Positions 57,102 through 64,000 of a DNA stretch of 64,000 nt are shown one piece after another. Origin of the DNA: Myrmaecium sp. VS I D KN 1 (Eukaryota; Ascomycota; Dothideomycetes; Valsariales; Valsariaceae). Both the position numbers and the translations under genes were made by a program. The DNA is taken from positions 2,108,001 through 2,172,000 of the forward strand of contig JADQAV010000002.1 of the NCBI GenBank assembly GCA_019775845.1, in the 5' to 3' direction. The first letter of the stretch is position 1. Each line of letters opens with the position of its first letter. The notes below the pieces were generated by a model. It searched no databases. It had not been told where the DNA came from and saw only the letters and a program-made list of their open reading frames with translations.

Positions 57102-59160
57102 ATGGTCAAGGTATGCCCGTTCCAGCCCAGGCGCCCGAATCTCATCTGCTGAACGCGCGAACAGTTTCGGCGCTCTATGAAGAGCGAGAAGGAGACCTTC
57201 AAACCGCACCACATCTCGATACCCCCTAAAGATGCGATTGCGATTGTGCCACCGAAGAAGGTACGCGGCCTAGTGTGTCTCCGCAGAAGCGCCGCCTCCT
57301 GTGTACAGAACAGCAGCCGTAGCGTTCGAGTGAACATGTATGATAACGTTTATGCTTCTCCTTGCAGGTCATCAAGGCGCTTTACGATTATCAGGCTCCC
57401 GATGCAAATCCGGATTCCGGCTACTTGAGCTTCTCGGCGGGTGACTTTCTCCACGTCGTCGGCCGCGAAAACGACCCAGACTGGTACGAGGCCTGTAACC
57501 CGCTGCAAGGCACGCGTGGGCTTGTACCGGTGTCGTACTTCGAGCCTGTTGGTAAGACTGTAAGAGACAGCGGTAGCTCGACGAAATCAGTGCCGCAAGG
57601 ACATTCCGGCGCAGGTCACGACTCCGGTTACCACGAACAGCAGACACACGGCAGTGCAAACGGCGATGGAGGGGCTAAGGGTCCAAGGATGTCAAGGGTC
57701 GCAAAAGGTGGAGGCGCGATGGTCTACGGCATCGTCATGTATGACTTCAAAGCGGAGCGTCCAGATGAGCTGGAAGCCAAGGAAGGGGAGGCTATCATCG
57801 TCATAGCGCAGTCGAACCCAGAGTGGTTTGTCGCGAAGCCGATCACTCGTCTCGGTGGTCCAGGGCTTATCCCCGTATCATTCATCGAGATCAGGGACAT
57901 GACCACCGGGCAGCCGATACCGGATCCTCAGGAGGCTGTACGTCGGGCGGGCGTGCCGAAAGTGGAGGAATGGAAGAAGATGGCAGCCGAGTACAAGAAT
58001 GGCAGTATACCACTCGGGAAATTGGAGCTTAATTCGGCGCAAACCCTCCAGCAGGGCATGGAAAGGCTCAGTATGAGTAATCGAAGCCAGGTTGCGTATG
58101 ATAGTCAGGTAAGTTCCTCTACATCTGGCGCTTCTCGTCCTCCGATAGCCCGTGCTAATTTCTGCTCAAGGCTACTACACTACACTCGCGAGCTCCTAGT
58201 GCGCATCAGAATAGCTACCGTCACTCTTCCCAATTGCTTGCTCCAGTGAAAGCGAGCGTGCCAAGGTATTGCTTCGCGGATGATATATTCTGGTTCATCA
58301 TCGAGTGCCAAATGGAAGATGGCCGATGGTGGGAGCTGTCTCGGCTGTATCAAGACTTCTATGACCTTCAAATCAACTTGATCCAGGAATTCCCGCTCGA
58401 AGCTGGTAACCGCGGACCGGAGAGAACCCTGCCGTATATGCCTGGCCCCGTTACCTACGTCACGGACAACATCTCGAATGGCCGGCGTGCAAACCTGGAC
58501 GAGTATATCAAGTCACTACTCAAACTTGGCCCGCACATTTCCCGCGGAGAACTCGTCTGCAAATTCTTCGCCCCTAGGCAAGGCGACTACGAGATTGACC
58601 CGGATATCGCAACGCAAGATTATCGCCTATCAAGTGCATCGCAGCAATCGGTGGATTACTCGCAGGAGGCTTCGCGCCAGTCCTCCGCAGGGAACATCGC
58701 TACCCACCAGTCCTCCCAAGGTCAGTATGGCAACCCGGTCTATATGTCCCAAGGCCATCAAAGAAGCCAGGCATCGGTCTCTGCTCAATCCCAGCATCAC
58801 CGCGTGCAGTCCGATCTTGGACTCTCTGCGCCCTTGCTCCGCCAGGGCAGCGCCATAACACAGAATTCGACTTCGTCCACGAGCACCGGTGCCACCGCAA
58901 TCAAGATCAAAGTTTGGTTCGAGGAGAATGACTGTGTGGTCATTCGAATGCCCCCGAACTTCCGCTACGTCGATCTCTGCAAGAAGTTGCGCGAACGTCG
59001 CGCGCTCGAGCATCCGGAGGAAGCCAACACCGATTCGGAGATGCTGGTGGAATATCGCGATGAAATAGAAGGCCAGTTCTACCCCATCACCAACGATGGG
59101 GATCTCATGGTCGCCCTGGAGCGGAACCCGAAGCTCACACTCAACGTCACCATGCGGTGA
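57102..59160 (+). CDS. BEM1: polarity scaffold Bem1 (SH3-SH3-PX-PB1)
   Basis: Exons 57102-57110, 57165-57260, 57368-58108 and 58171-59160 give 611 aa; all junctions are phase 0 GT-AG. The first coding exon is only MVK. The order of domains is diagnostic: SH3-1 (VIKALYDYQAPDANPDSGYL, about residues 36-95), SH3-2 (YGIVMYDFKAERPDELEAK, about 152-215), a PX domain (RYCFADDIFWFIIECQMEDG, about 315-430) and a PB1 domain (IKIKVWFEENDCVVIRMPP, about 525-611). Bem1 links the Cdc42 exchange factor Cdc24 (through PB1), PAK kinases (through SH3-2) and membranes (through PX) at sites of polarised growth. A Ser/Gln-rich linker separates PX and PB1. Confidence 0.97.
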
Positions 59161-60806
59161 GATCTCCTCGAAGACGACAAGGCCATTCCTGGTACCATAT
59201 TTTGCTTCTTCACATCGCTTTGCCTTTTTGCATCTACAAAAGCACTTCTCTTTCATCTCCTTTTCTGCATCTTTATTTCCCGGAACTCCACATCGCTTTT
59301 GCTTTTCTTTTTTCTGTTTTCTGGGATGTGGCTCGCTCATGACCATGATAACGCTGATAACGACGTGTATATGGCTTGGTCTGGTCTCTGCGGCTCGCGT
59401 CCACGCCCCGTCGATTCTGTTCTCGTTTCTCGACTTCCCGTTTGCTCTTTCCTTATGACTTACTGAACCGGGGTTTCTCCCCGGGATGATGGATGACGGA
59501 TTTGAGGAGCGGAGCGCTCATGTGGCGCATCCTGCGGTGGTGTCACACGAGGAGGCTGAATCCTCTTCTTTATGAGATAACCAATCTTTCATTGCTTTTT
59601 TTCATTTGACTCTTATCTTTTTCTTTTCTTTTCTTATGACTCACGGACAACACTACGTCAGTCGTGCGATTTCCTTGACATCCTTCTATCTACCTTACGG
59701 TGCCTTTGCCCCTTTTGTTTTCTTTCCCCCATTTTCTTTATGCTCCCTCCTCCCTTTTTCTCGTTGCTAGTTCCTCTGTTTCAACGGTATATGCTCCGGC
59801 GTGGCTGCCTCTTGCTATGATTACACGGGAGTTTTCGGGCGCAGTGCAGGCGTTCTGGATGATGTTTTCCTAATTTCCTTTCGGTCTGGAATTACCCCCA
59901 TTTCTTTCCTTTTTTATACATTTTGCCGTGGTTTCCTCGCCTCTTTTTGCTACTACGTTTTATGGCCTCATCTCCGGTCGCGCGGGGCTTCCACGGAAGG
60001 AAGCGGAGGGAAACGCTGCGAGAGGTGTGGCGGAAGGGGAACAGGTCCGGAGTCATGCGCAGCCGCTCTTCTCCAACCTATTCACTTGCGCCTCATGGTC
60101 GAGCAATCCGCTTCTCCTTTGTCATTCAAATTCCTCACAGCGCGCGGTCGTCCAAATCTCTCTGTGTAGGAGTCTGTGAGGATATGGAGGACATACCAGG
60201 TGACCATCGGAGGATGAGGAGGGAACATCTGTTGTTATATCCTTTTTTTTTGCTTTGCTTTTTTGCTTGCGGGGCGGAGGGGTCGGAGAGAAGAGAGACT
60301 GGACTATGCCACTCCCCTCCCCGTGTCTTATCCATGCTATGTTCTTTGTTCTTCTTTTCTCTCGCGCTTCTTCAGATCTTCCGACTTCTATCTATTTTTT
60401 CTCTTGCTGGGAGGGCCTTCTGTCGTGAAAGAATCGGGGATGGTGAAAGGTGGAAGAAGAGGGGGGAGGTATGGATACGGCTAGCCGCCTGTATGTATGT
60501 GTGTGCCTGTGTGTAGACGAATGCGAATGATTGCTGCTTGTCACGCTGGCTTTCACTGCGGTGTGTCTTTCTTTTTCTTTCTTTCCAGTAGTAGGACGAA
60601 CATGCTATTTCCGGATATGGAGGGCTTACTCAGTAAAGGAGACTTCTGCTGCCGAAGAAGATTATGCTCGATGCAGTTTGTAGTTTTGACTAGATGAATG
60701 GATATATGTATATACAGGTTTATATGGCCGCCTGGCCTCTCAAAGACAAACTCCGTTCCCTTCCACCTTCTCTACCACCACCCGTCTTCATGATATGATC
60801 AGGCCT
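59161..60806. other. 1.6 kb convergent intergenic, BEM1 / beta-lactamase
   Basis: Very T- and CT-rich on the plus strand. No gene seen; it should hold the BEM1 3' UTR. Short open frames are Phe/Leu/Ser-rich artefacts of the pyrimidine bias. Confidence 0.55.
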
Positions 60807-62161
60807 TTACAGCTTCGCGTCTCTGTTCTCGACCTCGGCGTCCGCCTCGGCGGCCATCGCGTACACCCCCTTTTGGAAGAGCTCGATATACCGGTTCGAG
60901 GTGGGGTCGCCGGGCGGGACGAGCTGCTCGAACCAGACGCCGGCCAGGCCCTTCTTCCGGTCGGCCCACCAGGTCAGGTTCGGGTAGCCGCCCCAGAGCA
61001 GGGTGCCGGCGCCGTAGTAGCCGGGGAAGTCCTCGGTGAAGAGGATGCCGGCGAGGCCCCAGTCCATGGCGGCTCCCCGGGGCGGGGCGCCGAACGCGGC
61101 CCGGTAGCCCTCGACGGCGAGGACGTCGGCGAGCGCCTGGCGGGCCCCCGCGCCCAGCTGCGGGCGGAACATGGCCCGCGCGGTGGACGGCCGGAGCAGG
61201 CCGCCGCAGTCGTCCTGGAGCAGGGCGGCGACGAGCTGGAGGTAGTCCTGGGCGTGGGCGAAGAGGCCCTGGCCGCCCATGGGCTCCTCCGCGCCGACGA
61301 AGCCGAGATCCGCGTCGCCGGTGTGGCGGACCTTGCCCGTGGCCGGGTCGCGGACCGTCATCGGGACCCGGTCGGCGGGCGGTTGGAAAGTGATGTCGGT
61401 CATGCCGAGGGGCGCGGCGATGTGCTGGTGGAAGTAGTCCTCGAGGGAGATGCCGCCGTGGAGGCGCTCGACGAGCTTACCGGCCCAGTCGAGGCTGCTG
61501 CCGTAGGCCCAGGAGGTGCCGGGCTCGAAGACGAGGGGATACAGAAACCGCTCTGTGACGGTGGGCGCGGCGGACGGAAAGGACTCGTTGCGGGAGGCTC
61601 GCCAGGCTTGGAGGGAGGGGTCCAAGAACTCGTAGGCGAGGCCGGAGGTGTGGGTGAGGAGGTGTCTTGAATCGATCCGTCCGCCGTCAGTCTGATCTTG
61701 CCGCAACGGAGGAAGAATGGTTGGAACATGCTCACCGTAAAGTGATCGGTGTCGGGTTAGGTTTGAAGATCGGTTTGTTGTCCGCATCGAAACTGGTTAG
61801 GATCTCTAGGTCCTGGAGTTCCGGCAGGATCGGATAGACCGAGTCGTCGAGCTTGATCAGCTCTTTCTCCACGCATTGCAGCGCGGCGATGCTGGTCAAG
61901 AGCTTGGTACACGATGCTGTCCACATCATAGATTTATCTGTGATGGGAGTTTGGGCGTCGCCTGTCTTGAGTGATCGTGGACCCAGGCATTTTGAGTAGT
62001 TCAAAGTCCCTGGAAAGCAAACTCAGCAACTGTTCGGCAAGCATCAACGGACAGACGACGGCTCTTGGATGTTTACCGGTCTTATTGACAGCCTTCATGA
62101 CGGCGTGAGGCAAGTCACGCTCGGCAATTGCCTTGGCGATTTGCTCTTCGAATGCGGCCAT
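60807..62161 (-). CDS. serine beta-lactamase-like hydrolase/transesterase (LovD/EstB type)
   Basis: Exons (minus) 62161-62077, 62009-61736 and 61665-60807 give 405 aa. Junctions restore VNKTGTLNYSKCLGPRS and PTPITLRHLLTHTSGLAYEF. The class C beta-lactamase fold is clear: nucleophile motif SxxK in MWTASCTKLLTSIAAL (Ser61, Lys64), the second catalytic Tyr in SWAYGSSLDW (Tyr174), RHLLTHTSGL, and a C-terminal GAGTLLWGGYPNLTWW block. No signal peptide is seen, so it is probably cytosolic. Fungal members include lovastatin acyltransferase LovD and esterases with EstB-like activity, but no polyketide synthase or other biosynthetic gene is in the window, so the acyl donor and acceptor are unknown. 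Exon 3 is far richer in GC than exons 1 and 2. Confidence 0.9.
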
Positions 62162-62840
62162 CGTGAGAACTGAGAATGTGATAGCAGAGGAGTGGAAGAG
62201 GTATCAGGATGTTACTCGAAAGGGGGGAGTGAGAAGGCTGAAGAATGTAACAGCAGCTTTATATATATTTATATGATTGGAGTTCCGGACAGGGTCCATG
62301 CAGAACTCCGGACCGCACCCACCCACAGCCCCGCCGCTCCTTCGGCTTTGGTAGTGGCGGAGCAGGACCCCAGACTAGGCGACCACAGCGAGGATTTAAG
62401 TATTCCTACAAGGACGTCCAGCAAGCAGATGCGACTGAAGGATTTGGCGAAACGTGTCAGGAATTACAGAAACCGGACAATCGATCCGGCTGTCAACCGC
62501 CCGGGGGCATGTGAATCCTTCGAACAGCCACTTACGGCCGAACCATCAGGATCATCCCTCTGAGTCTACATAAATGACCGCATTCGCTTCTGCATCCATC
62601 CGCGCACGTATCTTAGTCTGCCGCATCCTTGGAGAAGAGTCATATCTGCGACGCTCAGATGTAGGCAGCAAGAAGCATACGGCCGAACGCGACAGCTTCG
62701 TGACGTTGGAATCATAGAGCCTCGCGGATACCTCACACGTCTTCTGGTGAAGTCAAGGACTCGTTCGCAGTCAGACAAAACCCTCAACCAACTGTCTCCA
62801 GGACTCAATTCCTTCTAATCACCATCGCCATCCTCGGCCG
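62162..62840. other. intergenic, 5'-truncated gene 3' / beta-lactamase promoter
   Basis: 679 bases between two minus-strand genes. The part nearest the beta-lactamase start has CCAAT and TATA elements; the rest shows nothing notable. Confidence 0.6.
62257..62280 (-). promoter_or_regulatory. CCAAT plus TATA box of beta-lactamase-like gene
   Basis: On the minus strand CCAAT (62280-62276) is followed by TATATATAAAG (62267-62257), about 100 bases upstream of the ATG. This is the clearest core promoter in the window. Confidence 0.6.
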
Positions 62841-64000
62841 CTATCCCTGCCTGTCCAAGCGTTCTTTCTCCTCTCTCATCAGGACCTCGATAATCTTGTA
62901 CAGCTCCTCCGCCTTCTTGGAGCCTTCTTCACGGAATTCAGCAGCGCAGAGACGGCTAAAGCGATCCGGATGCCACACGAGCCGCTCCTTACGGAGCCAC
63001 TCATAGCTGTACTTTCCCGATCCCCGGAGCAGGAACTCGATGTCATGCCGGCACGCTTGGAGACCCAATTCGTCCGCTTTATGCGGTGCGCAGGAGGAAG
63101 ACTCGCAGTGCAATGCGCCGGGAGGAAAAGGAGGGAACGAGGTCAACGGTGATTCTGACGCTCGATTGATCATGGTGCTGCATTGCAGGTTCCAGGCCGC
63201 GTAGAGTTTCACCGGGTCCTTCGCGGCGGGTTTGAAGGACGCCTTGCCGTTCGAGATTTCTCTGGGGGATGCCTTGCGCTCGCTCCCTTTAGGGGGCGAG
63301 ATCATGCTCTCAGCGAATGCCTGGAGCGCTGCGGCATTGTCGTCGTCGATACAGCCGGACCACTCGCCATCAGTGCGGATGGCTACAAACTGACCTGGGG
63401 TGCAAGTGTCGAAGGCCACGTACTGGTCGAGTCAGCATGCCAAGCATCCATCACAAACGTTCACCCATCACACACCAGGAAATTAACATGATCCAACCCC
63501 TCCGTCTTCCAGTCCTCCCACGTCTCGGCGAGGACTTCGAACTCAGATGGGATATTGGAAGCCACCGCACCGTACTGCGAGAGCGCAAACCAAGACCCCT
63601 CACGCCCCAATGCGATGATTCGCGGCGGCCCGGCCTTCCAACCAGCTGGACTCAACCATCCCTGAACCGTCTCTTCCAAATCCTCCGGCAGCTCGCCCCA
63701 CCTGATCGACCTGCTATCCCAGGCGAAGAAGCTGGCGTTCGGTCCCAGGACGACGCGGATGTGCTTGTCGCGCCGCGGCGTGTCGGTGGCCGGGTCGTAG
63801 AGCCACTCCCTGAGCTGATATGGAAGGACGTCCCCCGTAACTAGAAGTCCCGTTAGAGAACGATCGAAATAGGACGACATTTCGAGATCCAGCGTGGGAA
63901 GTTGTGCTGCATGCTTACTCATCCTGAGATTCCCCATTCGGTCAATGTACGCAAAGAACCACATGTCCTTGTGCGGACCGAACGCGGCCCATATGATCTC
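62841..64000 (-). CDS. unknown fungal protein with J-domain-like C-terminus (5' truncated by window)
   Basis: Exons (minus) 64000-63476 (open to the window edge) and 63422-62841 give 369 residues of C-terminal sequence. The intron 63475-63423 (GTGTGT...ACCAG) joins HVNFL to YVAFDTCTPGQ. The ATG at 63964 is not the start: the frame continues upstream with EIIWAAFGPHKD, which I take as coding. The first part has repeated aromatic strand-like units (MWFFAYIDRMGNLRM, SFFAWDSRSIRWGELP, GSWFALSQYGAV) that could form a beta-propeller-like structure. The C-terminus, about 100 residues, contains CRHDIEFLLRG, ERLVWHPDRFSRLCAAEF and KKAEELYKIIEVLMREE. This looks like a degenerate J-domain with HPD retained. 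I know no function for this combination. Confidence 0.72.

Noticed and set aside
60795-61670. 291-codon plus-strand frame over the beta-lactamase gene
   Set aside because: Gly/Glu/Val-rich shadow of GC-rich exon 3 with no recognisable motif.

Overview
The window reads as nuclear DNA of a filamentous ascomycete (Pezizomycotina). Genes are monocistronic, most are interrupted by 44-93 nt GT-AG introns, some with a recognisable CTGAC/CTGAT-like branch site, and the repertoire is typical: a CreA carbon repressor, a Scap-type sterol sensor, a Ppn1 endopolyphosphatase, Bem1, and fungal-only families. Recurrent TACGGAGTA/TACTCCGTA words in the spacers remind me of Eurotiomycetes, but that placement is only a weak inference. 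There are no prokaryotic features, no convincing transposon and no CRISPR array. Splice junctions below were derived by hand from reading frame, splice consensus and family similarity.

Layout. 1-11.3 kb: 3' part of CHD1 (+), endopolyphosphatase PPN1 (+), a mitochondrial/membrane hot-dog thioesterase (+), a TMA17-like proteasome chaperone (-) and the divergent mitochondrial rhomboid protease PCP1 (+). 11.8-18.4 kb: splicing factor PRP40 (-) and SREBP cleavage-activating protein SCAP (-). 19.6-28.5 kb: ribosomal-protein-L4 chaperone ACL4 (-), divergent STEEP1/UPF0428-like gene (+), a fungal membrane protein of unknown function (+), a membrane-anchored MOSC protein (-) and a divergent Rad51 paralog (+). 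28.4-42.6 kb: creA (-) stands alone in about 14 kb, with 4.2 kb of apparently non-coding DNA downstream and 8.5 kb upstream, including a short unresolved gap (NN) after a poly-G run.

42.5-64 kb: an unrecognised small gene (-), the RecQ4-like helicase HRQ1 (+), myosin light chain cdc4 (-), a SAM methyltransferase (-), ESCRT-II subunit VPS36 (-) divergent from the SAC3-family protein THP3 (+), polarity scaffold BEM1 (+), a LovD-like beta-lactamase/transesterase (-) and a 5'-truncated unknown gene with a J-domain-like tail (-).

The genes do not form a pathway or biosynthetic cluster. Common threads are genome maintenance (CHD1, Rad51 paralog, HRQ1), RNA and ribosome metabolism (PRP40, THP3, ACL4), nutrient/sterol sensing (creA, SCAP) and polarity/cytokinesis (BEM1, cdc4). 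Divergent pairs probably share promoters. Third-position GC varies strongly between and even within genes (for example HRQ1 and the beta-lactamase). I found no clearly new multi-gene system; the best leads are the creA-flanking non-coding island, the GC3 steps inside genes, several tandem splice-site ambiguities, the atypical rhomboid active site and three uncharacterised genes.
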